DNA from: Cymodocea nodosa | Taxonomy: Eukaryota; Streptophyta; Magnoliopsida; Alismatales; Cymodoceaceae | Direction: 5' to 3' | NCBI GenBank assembly: GCA_036874045.1 | Contig: JAZBRI010000004.1 | Coordinates: 6,324,001-6,388,000, forward strand | Length of the DNA: 64,000 nucleotides | Part shown: piece after piece, positions 36,501-50,244 of the stretch | Numbering within the stretch: position 1 is the first letter of the stretch | Layout of the letters: each line of letters starts with the position of its first letter | Made by a program: the position numbers and the translations under genes | The notes under the pieces: generated by a model | Database searches by the model: none | The model's input: only the letters and a program-made list of their open reading frames with translations | Told to the model about the DNA's origin: nothing

Positions 36501-37786
36501 TTACAATAACATTCCTAGTTTTACCTGAGACCAAACTATGCCTTTTTCTTCCAAAATGGAATTTTAATATCTTGTGCAGAAATAACTATTTTGTATTGCA
36601 CTCCACCAGGCAGCTAGTAATGATTGATGAATAAATGAGTGGTAATATCAGAAATAAGTAAATCTTGATATTAATAGATGAAGAAAAGTTGGGGGGTTGA
36701 TGTAAATCCTGTCTTTGTGAGAATGTAAATAAAACCTTATATGATCAAGCATCTTTGACATATCCTGATGCTTATGGATTTTTTTATGCCTATAAGTTGT
36801 GATTTAGTTATTTTTTGGTCCCATAATTTCACAGTAGTGATATTTGTGTTCCTATCTTATGCTTACTACCTTGTTAAAAAAAAAAAATTATATAGGTGAT
36901 TAACCGTCTGATTAAGGATTTGTTTTGCAGTGACGATGATGTGCTCAAAAAACTTGGTGACCTCATGAACGAAAGCCACCATAGCTGCAGTGTTTTATAC
37001 GAATGCAGGTACCTACTCCAAATAATGCACACCAGTTTAAAGTTCTTATTCTCTCAAACGCATCATTCTTAGAGACCCATGGAACAGTAAATTGCTAAAA
37101 GAAACAACACGGCATGTACCGACTTTCTACATTTTTTTAATGTTTATTCCTACACTTCATACAGAAGTACCATTTCCTGCGACACTGTTCTCACATTATT
37201 TTTGGTTTTTCACAGAAAGAACATTATCGTAAACATAAGATTTTTTATTTTATGGGCTTGATTTTCTTAAGAGAGTCTTTATTCTGCTCTTTGCTTCCCC
37301 CTCCAGCTGCTCAGAGCTCGAGGAGTTGGTGAAAGCCTGCAGGGATAATGGAGCATTTGGAGCTCGGCTTACAGGTGCTGGATGGGGAGGTTGTGTAGTT
37401 GCTCTTATAAAAGAAAGTGATGTGCCACAGTTCATTCAAAATTTGAAGGTCAGTTATTAGCTTAATCTGCGTGGTTTAGTTGATCTAAATTGATTCCATT
37501 GCATATCTAACCCATTTGTGGGAATGTATGTCATGCAAGAGAAGCGTGAAAGCATTGAGTTTGGTCAATATTGATTAAAACCTTTTAATCCATGTTACTA
37601 GCTAGTAACTATTGGCTTTTGTTAATTTGTTGAAATTATGCCTGAAAACTGAAATTCTTCCGTTTCCTTTTTCAGGTATCATTTTACCAATCAAGAATAG
37701 AAAATGGTGTGATCAAGCCTCATGATCTTGACCAATATATCTTTGCTTCCAAGCCGTCAACTGGAGCAGCTATATTTAAAATGTGA
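30574..37786 (+). CDS. GALK: Galactokinase (GALK/GAL1 type, GHMP kinase), 13 exons
   Basis: Exons: 30574-30748, 30839-31026, 31245-31291, 31705-31799, 31916-31998, 32666-32734, 34292-34477, 35098-35232, 35305-35439, 36102-36172, 36931-37008, 37307-37448, 37676-37786; 504 residues, close to Arabidopsis GAL1. It catalyses ATP + galactose to galactose 1-phosphate in the cytosol, the entry of free galactose into sugar-nucleotide metabolism. Motifs: galactose-binding signature [15 protein letters not shown] (59-73), ATP-binding loop [12 protein letters not shown], catalytic-Asp region GTQSGGMDQ, and C-terminal GHMP motif [12 protein letters not shown]. The conserved protein forces two GC-AG introns (donors at 30749 and 31027, both AG/GCATGT). 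The start at 30574 gives [17 protein letters not shown], which aligns with the family start. Intron 6 (1.56 kb) contains a direct repeat. Confidence 0.96.
33372..33721. repeat. Diverged direct repeat in galactokinase intron 6
   Basis: Copy 1 runs from about 33372 to 33536 and copy 2 from 33559 to 33721; both start TACCATTCTGTGGTTCTG and end TTAAAGTTGTAGGCTAA. They differ by scattered substitutions and small indels, so the duplication is older than the one in SLD5. Confidence 0.85.
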
Positions 37787-39227
37787 GATGATTTTAATTG
37801 CCGCAAGCAACTAAATTCCCATGGATGGGGAGGGGAATATGAAGTATCTATCGAGCGGCTTTTTTTCTTTGAATGAATAAAGAATAACCCATCGGCTAAT
37901 GCACATCTACCGTATAAAGTTGTCTTCTTTATCAAGAAGAATCCTAATTGGGCCATACCCTTTGAAACATGGAACTCTTACCTTTTATAGAGTTGTTTTT
38001 TTGACAAATAACTTTTATAGAGTCGTTCATTGATTAATTTAGCTCTGAGATTTCGTCACCCATTATTTATTGTAAACTATCTACTCTCGTTCCAAGATCT
38101 GTCCTCGACCACCGGTATTTTGTCTTTTTTTCGTTTGATAGTTCGACCGCTGGTATTTTGTTTGCACATCGTCAATTAATGGAAAGCTTGTAATTAAAGG
38201 TTGCCGATGGTGTTTATAGTGAAGGGTAACGAACGAGGGTGGTGGTGCTGCTCTGACAATTGAACTCATATAACTCAGACATGTATTAAATCGTTTTATG
38301 TAATTGACGGGTTTGTAACCATGGTTTAAAAATATATGTAATATTCTATGTAAATATTGATGCATACTCTTTCACTTTTTTCCCTTTTTTTTTTCTTTCC
38401 CTTTTCTCGATGTTTTCATTTTTAGCCTTTTCTCTCCTTTTTATTTCTTGCCGGTTTTCCTCTATTTTCAATCTTTCTTGCCTGTCTTTTTCTACTCTAT
38501 TTTAAATGATTATATATAGATTTTTTAGGCTAAATATAACAAAGTTGAGTTACAAAGTTTATCATGATCTCAAGCTCCCAAATCATATATCGTAGATTTT
38601 CACATCAAGGAAGCAAGTAAGATTGGGATTTTCAATTCAGATAAAAACAAACACAACCATTACCATAAAAACTAGTGGTTTGAATTGTGACTGTACAATT
38701 AAGATGGATGGAAATCATCGTAATAATAAAGTAGAATAAGCTAAAAGGCTAGTGAGCAAATTTTTAATCAAGCGAAGATCCCAGCAAAATAACATTATAC
38801 ACTTGTACAAAGTAACCATAACTTTATTATAAAGACATTATTCTAAAATTAACGTAAGAACAAAATAAGATATATATATATATATTGCATTGTTATCCTC
38901 GTCCACGTGGTAACCCTCACCCGCACATGTGCATCCTTCCTTTTCGTTTTCGTGATTTGCTCATGAGACGGTGATCATCCATCCCACTCATGCATGCATG
39001 ACGAACTTTACTTTTAAAAAAAAAAATTTCCTTTTTTGATTTACCCGTGTCCTCATCCATCCATCCATCCATCCACCCATCCCGCCTCACTCAACGCAGC
39101 CACACGTCTACATGACATGCATGGCTTTTATTTGAGTTTAATTGCATAAAATCCCTTAATCTTTTATTTAATTAAATCCAAATATTTACAATTAATTAAT
39201 TTGAAAAAGAAGCACAGGTCGAGTACA
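37787..39227. other. Convergent spacer between galactokinase and the ELI1-like gene
   Basis: Both flanking genes end here. 37787-38100 is the likely galactokinase 3' UTR. 38370-38520 is CT-rich. An (AT)n run lies at 38872-38885 and an (ATCC)n microsatellite at 39054-39078. No ORF of interest was seen, and in particular no DYW-domain coding sequence on the minus strand after the ELI1-like stop. Confidence 0.6.
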
Positions 39228-40913
39228 TCATTCATGCATTAATATTTCGTGAACATCACCACCATCGTCATCGGCGGCTGTTCTGAGCAAGACGTTGAAA
39301 TGGTGGAGCATGGAGTATATGGGGTCGGTCATGGGGTGGCGGAGGTCGCCCACCAGGAACTCGTGCACCTCGCCGTCCACCTCGATGGAGGCGCAACCTG
39401 GCTCCTTCCGAATCCCGCTTTCCTTCATCATGCTCCTCACCTTCGCAGCCTCCTCCCAGTTGCCCCTCCCCCAGTACATGTTCGATAGAAGAACGTAGGT
39501 CCCTGAGTTGGCCACACCACTCTCCACCAGCCGCTTCCCGATCTCCTCTCCCAGCTCCGTCTTCCCGTGAAGCCTGCACGCCCCCAGCAACGTCCCCCAC
39601 ACCACCATGTCCGGCTTCGTCCGCATGCTTAGCACAAGATCCCGCGCTTCCTCCACCAGTCCCGCACGCCCAAGAAGGTCCACCATGCATCCGTAGTGTT
39701 CCACCTTGGGCTCAACCCCCAACTCCTCCTCCATTGATCGGAATAGTCGACGTCCTTCGTCCACAAGACCCGCATGGCTGCAGGCGCTCAGCACCCCGAT
39801 CAACGTTATGTCCGTGGGGCGTATGCCTTGCGCTCGCATCCGATCGTAATGGTTCAATGCATCTCTGCTACGACCATGTATCGCACAGCCCGTTATCATG
39901 GCATTCCAGCATACAACGTCCTTTCTTTCTTCCGGAATTTCGTCGAACACCGAGAATGCATCATGCAGACTCCCGCACTTGCAGTACATATCGATCAACG
40001 CTGTGGCCACCTCCCTATCCACCGGAATCCTCTCGTTCGTGATGTAGGAATGCACCCATTTCCCACGCTCCAGCGTGCCGAGCTGGGCACAAGCTGAGAG
40101 TACGGTGAGCGCGGTGACCTCGTTAGGCCTGACCGACGACGTCTTCAGCATCTGCCGAAACAATGTCAGTGCCACGTTAGGCTGCCCATGCTGTGTGTAC
40201 CCATCGATCATGGCATTCCAACAGACAACGTCCCTGTCCTCCAATTCGTCGAACAGCATCCTTGCCTTCTCCAGTTCCCCAACCTTCGCATAGCAGGTGA
40301 TCATAGCCGTGAAAGAAACAAGGTTTTTGAGCGGCCCCATAAGGTCGAACACCTTCCGTGCCGAAACGATGTCTCCCCCCCGAGCGTACGTGTCCAGAAG
40401 GGTGGTGGCCACGTAAGAGTCGGCATCCAAACCCAACTTGGCGGCGGCGCAATGTACGGCCTTGCCCGACCGAACGTCGCAAGCCCTGAGAACGGACGAC
40501 AATGTGAAGGCGTTGGGAACGACCACTGCTTCCAAGAGCATTTCGACGAACAGACGGAGCGCATCCTCGCCGGACCCGTGGGCCTGTATGATGGCGGTCC
40601 ATAGGTAGACGTTCCGGTCAGCCGCGGGTGTGAGGCGGAAGAGAGAGAGAGCGCCGTCGATATACCTAATGGAGGAGTAGGAACGCTGGAGCTTGAAGTT
40701 GACCATGGGATGGTGCTGGAGGCCGGCACGGAGAACGGCGGCGTGCACCTCGAGTATGCGGCGGCGAGAGCCCTTGCACCGGTCGAGAAGGGTGACGACG
40801 TGGTCCGGTGGAAGGAAGGAGGGTGGTGGTGATGATGGTGTTGTGGTTTGGTGAGTCGGCGTTGGGAGTGACGCCGCCGACACGGCGACTGACGCTGCCG
40901 ACGACATGACCAC
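39228..40913 (-). CDS. PPR protein homologous to chloroplast editing factor ELI1 (At4g37380) but lacking the DYW domain
   Basis: Single exon, 561 residues (ATG at 40913; a second in-frame ATG at 40907, MSSAASVAVSAASLP, is an equally good start). The Ser/Ala/Thr/Pro-rich leader suggests plastid targeting. PPR motifs of the PLS type follow (LVSFTAMITCYAKVGELEKA, DVVCWNAMIDGYTQHG), then E and E+ motifs (VVWGTLLGACRLHGK, ASIEVDGEVHEFLVGDLRHP). The match to ELI1 is clear in blocks such as LEVHAAVLRAGLQHHP and GGDIVSARKVFD. ELI1 is an RNA C-to-U editing factor acting on plastid transcripts. Here the frame ends DVHEILMHE, right where ELI1 continues into a roughly 95-residue DYW deaminase domain. It could be a natural E+ protein using a DYW partner, or a truncated gene. 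Confidence 0.82.
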   Translation of the reverse strand: MVMSSAASVAVSAASLPTPTHQTTTPSSPPPSFLPPDHVVTLLDRCKGSRRRILEVHAAVLRAGLQHHPMVNFKLQRSYSSIRYIDGALSLFRLTPAADRNVYLWTAIIQAHGSGEDALRLFVEMLLEAVVVPNAFTLSSVLRACDVRSGKAVHCAAAKLGLDADSYVATTLLDTYARGGDIVSARKVFDLMGPLKNLVSFTAMITCYAKVGELEKARMLFDELEDRDVVCWNAMIDGYTQHGQPNVALTLFRQMLKTSSVRPNEVTALTVLSACAQLGTLERGKWVHSYITNERIPVDREVATALIDMYCKCGSLHDAFSVFDEIPEERKDVVCWNAMITGCAIHGRSRDALNHYDRMRAQGIRPTDITLIGVLSACSHAGLVDEGRRLFRSMEEELGVEPKVEHYGCMVDLLGRAGLVEEARDLVLSMRTKPDMVVWGTLLGACRLHGKTELGEEIGKRLVESGVANSGTYVLLSNMYWGRGNWEEAAKVRSMMKESGIRKEPGCASIEVDGEVHEFLVGDLRHPMTDPIYSMLHHFNVLLRTAADDDGGDVHEILMHE

Positions 40914-41659
40914 AAAGTCAAGCCGTTTGGGTCCAGACCCAATAATTATCGAAATAGGAAGTTTAGTTTAATTAATTAATTAAGGTCACAAGAATGATAA
41001 AATAATTAGGCCACCACTACAAATCTGTGATTTTCTTTTTTATAAAGTAATCTGTCGACGTAAGGATTCTGATTTAGGAAGGGGTGGTAAGAAGCAACAC
41101 ACCTTCTTCTTCTTTTTTCAAGATGATAGATTTAAACAGCGATAATCAACTCGTAACACCTAAACGAACGATGATAAGTTGGTGTGGATTTTTACTTACG
41201 TTATCGTCATTTGCGGTGCACGTGCCCGCAGAATTATCAACTCGTATATTCTTTTTTATTTATTTACGGTTTGGAATTTTTTCTCCCGAATTTACGGAAA
41301 CGGTTCACTGACACATTGTACACACACACACGCAGACTTTGGTGAGAATATATATATATATATATTCGAAAAAAGTTGTACGGGAAGATTAAAGATGGTC
41401 ATGGACTTGGCAAGATATTGAAAATAATTAATGGATTATTAAGCTATCAAGCAAGATTAGATACGGTCTCCTTTTAAATAAAAAAGTGTTATATTTTGAT
41501 TGTTTCGTTTTAGGCCCTTGTTTAATTTTTATTGTCGTTCGAGACTGCTTTGTAATTTTCCTTCGCTTATTTAAAAGAGACCGCAGGTCCTCGCCCGTCA
41601 CGCCGGCAAGGCCTCTAGAAGCTTCCTTCGCAATTGCCTTTTATCCTCTGGTACCTCCG
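40914..41659. promoter_or_regulatory. Divergent promoter region between the ELI1-like gene and galactinol synthase
   Basis: A palindromic CACGTG G-box (ABRE core, within GTGCACGTGCCC) lies at 41219-41224, about 440 bases before the galactinol synthase ATG. A TATA-like TATTTAAAA is at 41568-41576, about 85 bases before the ATG. AGAAGCTTCCTTC at 41618-41630 resembles a heat-shock element (GAA/TTC units) but lies in the probable 5' UTR. An (AT)n run lies at 41348-41364. Galactinol synthases are commonly induced by ABA, drought, cold or heat, so these elements are plausible but untested. Confidence 0.4.
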
Positions 41660-43002
41660 ATGGCGCCGGTGATCGTCACGGGTTTGGCCAAGAAGGTTGC
41701 AGATGCCCCCACCGCCAAGAGGACCAGGAAAGGCGCCTACGTGACGTTCCTCGCCGGTGCGGGGGACTACGTCAAGGGTGTGGTGGGGCTCGCCAAGGGG
41801 CTCAGGAAGGTCCGGTCGGTGTATCCGCTCGTCGTCGCGGTGCTCCCGGACGTCCCCGAGGAACATCGGGAGATTCTTCGCTCGCAGGGATGCTTATTGA
41901 GGGAGATCGAACCGGTATACCCCCCGGCGAACCAGACGAAGTTCGCCCTGGCGTACTACGTCGTCAACTACTCCAAGCTCCGGATCTGGACCGTGAGCTT
42001 CGTCGACGTTCTCTTCCACCTTTTTCTTTTCTTTTCTTTTCCTTAATTCCTTGGTTGCTAAATCACTTGGTTGCGTCGTTAGTTCACGGATTACCGAAAG
42101 ATGGTGTACCTCGACAGCGACATCCAGGTGTTCGAAAACATCGACAGCTTGATCGATCTGCCGGACGGCAAGTTCTACGCCGTGAAGGACTGCTTCTGCG
42201 AGAATTCATGGAGCCACACGCTGCAGCACAAGATCGGATACTGTCAGCAGTGCCAGAACAGGGTGAGCTGGCCGGACGATGCCGGGCCAAGGCCGGCCTC
42301 GTACGTCAATGCCGGGATGTTCGTGCACGAGCCCAGCGTGGCGACCTTCGAAAGGCTTCTGGCCGAAGTCGAGAGCACTCCCCCCACCACCTTCGCGGAA
42401 CAGGTGAATAATTACGGAGCAACGTACGGTAGCAGCAGGGAGAAGGAGACGTGGTTGATTATTTTAAATGGGTGGAGATTAATTGATTGATTGATGACGG
42501 CGAGTGTGGCTTAATTTGCAGGACTTGTTGAACAATTTCTTCAGGGACGTGTGCGAGCCGATCCCGCCGGTGTACAACCTCCTACTCCCGATGCTGTGGT
42601 GGCACCCCGAGAATGTGGAGCTGGAGAAGGTGAAGGTCGTCCACTACTGTGCGGCTGTGAGTCGACTCACACACACACACACACATATATATGCATGCAT
42701 ATATATATGTAATTAGGAATAATGGTGGTCGATCGTGATGGATCTGGGATTGATTGGGGTGGGTGATGTGATGGATGCAGGGGTCGAAGCCGTGGAGGTA
42801 CACGGGGAAGGAGGTGAACATGGACAGGGAGGACGTGAAGACGCTGGTGAACAAGTGGTGGGACGTGTACGACGACAAGTCCCTGGACTACAAGAAGAAG
42901 GCGGTGACGGAGGAGACGCCGTCGACGTTCGTGAACAGGGGGACGTTGGGGGAGAGGACGTCGACGTTACTTCCCTACATCAGCGCTCCGTCGGCGGCTT
43001 GA
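41660..43002 (+). CDS. GolS: Galactinol synthase (GT8 family), 4 exons
   Basis: Exons: 41660-41992, 42083-42403, 42522-42656, 42781-43002 (TGA), all phase 0, 336 residues, standard for the family. It transfers galactose from UDP-galactose to myo-inositol to make galactinol, the first committed step of raffinose-family oligosaccharide synthesis, in the cytosol. Seen: GAYVTFLAGAGDYVKGVVGL near the start; the GT8 metal-binding DxD as MVYLDSDIQVF (~118-128); NAGMFV; the C-terminal HYCAAGSKPW metal/UDP-binding motif; and the hydrophobic APSAA end that marks galactinol synthases. The start MAPVIVTGLAKK fits the family. The exon 1 sequence is very GC-rich. Intron 3 has CA and AT microsatellites. It is head-to-head with the ELI1-like gene and convergent with ARF. 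Confidence 0.96.
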
Positions 43003-46000
43003 GCGGTGAGGCGGCGGCGGTGGTGGTAAAAATATTATACCTATGTATGTACGTACGTACGTATGTATGCATGTATGTATGTATGTATTCAGCGGAGCGA
43101 TCGATCGTCCACGAATATTTTATTGTATTGTATTGTATTGCGAAGAGGAAATCAGTCTCTGAGCGGGAGGGAATCTCAGGTCTGGCCTGTGATTTCCAAC
43201 CAATGATTTCCTATTAATAATTACAATATCATTAATAGTAGGTGTGGTTTGATTTGCTATGGTCATGTTTGATTCGGAATTCATGTGTCTACGTAGACGT
43301 AGTATTGATTCAAGCTTTTAATTTACATATACGTACATTTAATGGAGTTGGATGATTAGCGATGATCTCAAGTCTCCTTTCTCTCTCTCACCAGCCATAA
43401 CAACTAGTTTGGAAGAGATCGATCAATTGGATTTCGACGACGTACACGTAGGCAGGTGGCTGGGGCGAGGGCCGACGCCGAGAAGGGTTCGGAAGATATA
43501 CTCTTATTTAAATCTAACAAATAAGTATCTAAAAAGAAGATAGTTACGAAAATATATATATGTGGCAGAGAGATTCAAAGTAAACAAGATAAAAGGATAA
43601 ACTTGAGAAATATTATTCAAAGATACGTTTCTTTTCGCGTCCACTTGCAGAAAGCACGTTATTATTTAATATCGAATTCTTGTCGTTAAGTGGAAAAGCT
43701 TAACGTACGTACGTATGCAGAGGCAAGATATAACTTTTACATCCTCTCACTGTATATCTTTGAAGTTCAAAATTTTCATAAAGATTTAATGCATCTGTCA
43801 AAAAAGTTTAAAAAGTTAGTATTTTCGTAGAAGTTTAATGTATATCAGAATGATTAGAAATTAAAAAAATAATAAAATATTATTTAAAATTAAGTAATTG
43901 ATATATTAATATGTAATTTAATATTTAAAAATAATATTAATGAATTAAAAATAATAATAATTTATTTAATATTCAAATATAATTATATACATTAAATGTA
44001 AAAATAATACACATTATGAAATATAGTGACTCAATATAAACATTACACTCATTAAAACGTAAAAGATAAACATACTTTTTGTCTTAAATGAAATTCCAAA
44101 TTCATCCACTTTTGTTGATAATTTTAATATATTTTTCGTCAAGTTTTTAAGTAATTTTTTATATTTTTTCTTATGATACCTATGTTTCTTTTGATATTGT
44201 ATTTTTCAATTATTTCATCTTAAATGTTATCTTTTATTATTCTATCATAAGTTTTTTTATTTCTTTCATTTAATATTTCTACTAAAATATCTAAAAAATA
44301 TACATCTACTTTAACGTTCCAATTAATGTAACTTTTACCTTTAATTATCATTTCCATATTAGGAGTACTTATATTCTATACAAACATAATTTCAACAAAT
44401 AGAGTAAAACATATAGAATAACAACACAACAATAAAAACATTCATATGCATTTGATAAAACCATTACATTCATAATTAAAAAAAATTAACATAACCCACT
44501 TTAAAAAAATAAACATCAAAAGGAAAATGTAGGATTACTGTTAAGATTGACAAACATCAATGGTAGAACAATTTTTTCAAAAAAAAAAGAAGACAAAAAA
44601 TCTATTGAAAAAAAGAACAATGAAAATAGTGACGACAAAAGCAAAGCAATAACGAAGAAAATGGTGACGACGAAGGAAGCAGACCACAAAAGTTTAAAAA
44701 TGAGGTCGACGATGCATAATTTGAAAGGGGAGGGTTTGAAAAGATGTTGGCAAAAATGAAAAATTCATCTTATATATATGTATAGAATTTTTATAAATTT
44801 TTTTTCACCATTTTCCATACGTACTAATAACATACAAATGAAAAGTTAAAACTTTTTTTTTTCTTTCCGTCAATTCTAATGTACGCTAACTTCACTTAAA
44901 AGAGGATATCATTTAATGAATGATGCACATAAAATTTCACATTTTGTGCTATGAGAATATATATATATCTATATTATCAGGAAAATGAGAATTTGATTCT
45001 AAGGTATCATTATGCTGCTTTTTTTCTAATAATCCAGTTGATCTTTTACTTGAGAAGGATAATTCGGTTTGCATAAAAATAAAAATATATCTTTATAAAT
45101 AAAAAAAAGCATTGCTCCTCGATAATTATCGGCTGGTCCGTCACTTTTCCGACGCTGGATCTTAAACGTGATTTTGAATTTATTTATCTCCTTTAAGCGG
45201 GATTAGAACGTACCATCTTTTCCCGAAGGGTGAACACGTTGCTGATTGACATCTTGCCGACTCTGAGAATAACGTACGTCGAAGCTTTACCCTCAAGTGG
45301 GCAGTGATAGGGAGTGCACGCCTTACTAACTTCATCAAAACACGAGACATACTTCAAACAAAATGCGATTGAATAAATTCTCTTTTGTACCAAGCTTTAC
45401 ATTCACAAAAGTAAGATTTTCCGCTTTAGTTGGTAGAAGTCACGGACATTAGATTTATTAGTATTTTACTAGAGTAAAAATTGCTCCGCCCAGCCCGAAT
45501 GTCCTATGATGCTTTTTTTAGGATTTGGTTTTTCCTTCTCAAGTTCCAGAAAGGAAAATCTGCAAGAGTATCGATGGACTCCGGTGGTTCGAGAATATAC
45601 GATGAACGATCTTCCTGCCAACAGGGCAATCTAATTAATGGGTTACGATGATGATAAGCAAAATCTTAGGTCATTAATCTTGATTCCCCAAGGCAAAGGC
45701 CAAAACCAAAACTCATAGTATCATTGATCTTAGGTCTTACGGCGAATGGTTTAGAGGTTGCTGTTCTCAGATGAGATTGTGTACCAAACAATCCTAGGAC
45801 AAAACTAAACTAGCGCTCAGAGCTCTCACAGATGCGTATTTCAATAGAAAGAAAGTTGTTCGAAACCAGTAAAAAATCCAATGAAGAACAACCATTACTT
45901 AGGATCGACATTTAGGCAGTGAAGCTTTAAAAAGAAGAAGAAGAAGCTGCTAAGAAGAAAGAGAATCATCATAACAGTTCAAGAAAAACCAAGTCTTAAA

Positions 46001-46257
46001 ATTGATTTGATATTTCATGCATTAACCATGTGATGGTGGTAAACCAAACAACATAATATTGGCAAAGGATAAACAGATCCAAGTTTGGTTTTTGAAAGTT
46101 TGGGAGAAATTACATGCCAAATCGTGTGCCATCAATACAACGTAAATAATAAGGTGATAATATTTTCCACATACCTCTAGTGCCCCCATACTGCAAGGGT
46201 ATCTATGCCTGCAACAAAACAATCCACCAGTTCTGTTTTGATTTGCCCATCTCTTCA
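43003..46257. other. Spacer between galactinol synthase and ARF
   Basis: 43003-43200 is the GolS 3' UTR region and contains a (GTAT/GTAC)n microsatellite at 43042-43088 and a (GTATT)n run at 43121-43139. 43730-45100 is very AT-rich with no gene. A Lys-rich frame at 44547-44759 is low-complexity and not credited. 45120-45420 has a higher-complexity patch without recognisable homology. 45900-46257 is the likely ARF 3' UTR (minus strand), with an (AAG)n run near 45930. Confidence 0.5.
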
Positions 46258-49910
<3,653 letters not shown>

Positions 49911-50244
49911 AAATACGTCGTTAGAAACCGACGCCTCTTATTATTTACCGTCATAATAATAATTTTATTTCCTGACGTCACAAATTTGTCGGTATTAAAA
50001 GGTTGGTTATAATTATTCACCATTTCCTTAAATTTCTATCGAAAAATAATAATACCTGGGGATTTTGATTTATTACGCATGCCTCATAGGTGTGAAGAAA
50101 TAATCCATTTAATGATGTAAATTTAAATAAATAATAAACTAAAATAAGAGAAGTGCCTTCACTTCAAGTCCATCGTTCTTCTCTGCTCCCAAAACCCTAC
50201 CACCCAGCCGAGAGCTCCGCCGCTAAACCCTACCACTTTGCCGG

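Noticed and set aside
39249..40942. Several long ORFs on both strands over the ELI1-like gene
   Set aside because: The PPR frame explains the region fully; the others are shadows in GC-rich sequence and have no motifs.
42735..43217. 160-codon plus-strand ORF over the last galactinol synthase exon
   Set aside because: It is out of frame with the conserved GolS chain and runs into microsatellite DNA.
44547..44759. Lys/Asn-rich 70-codon ORF
   Set aside because: Low-complexity product of A-rich DNA with no domain, splice sites or neighbours supporting it.
45120..45420. Higher-complexity patch considered as a TE coding fragment
   Set aside because: No retroelement or transposase motif could be recognised in any frame.
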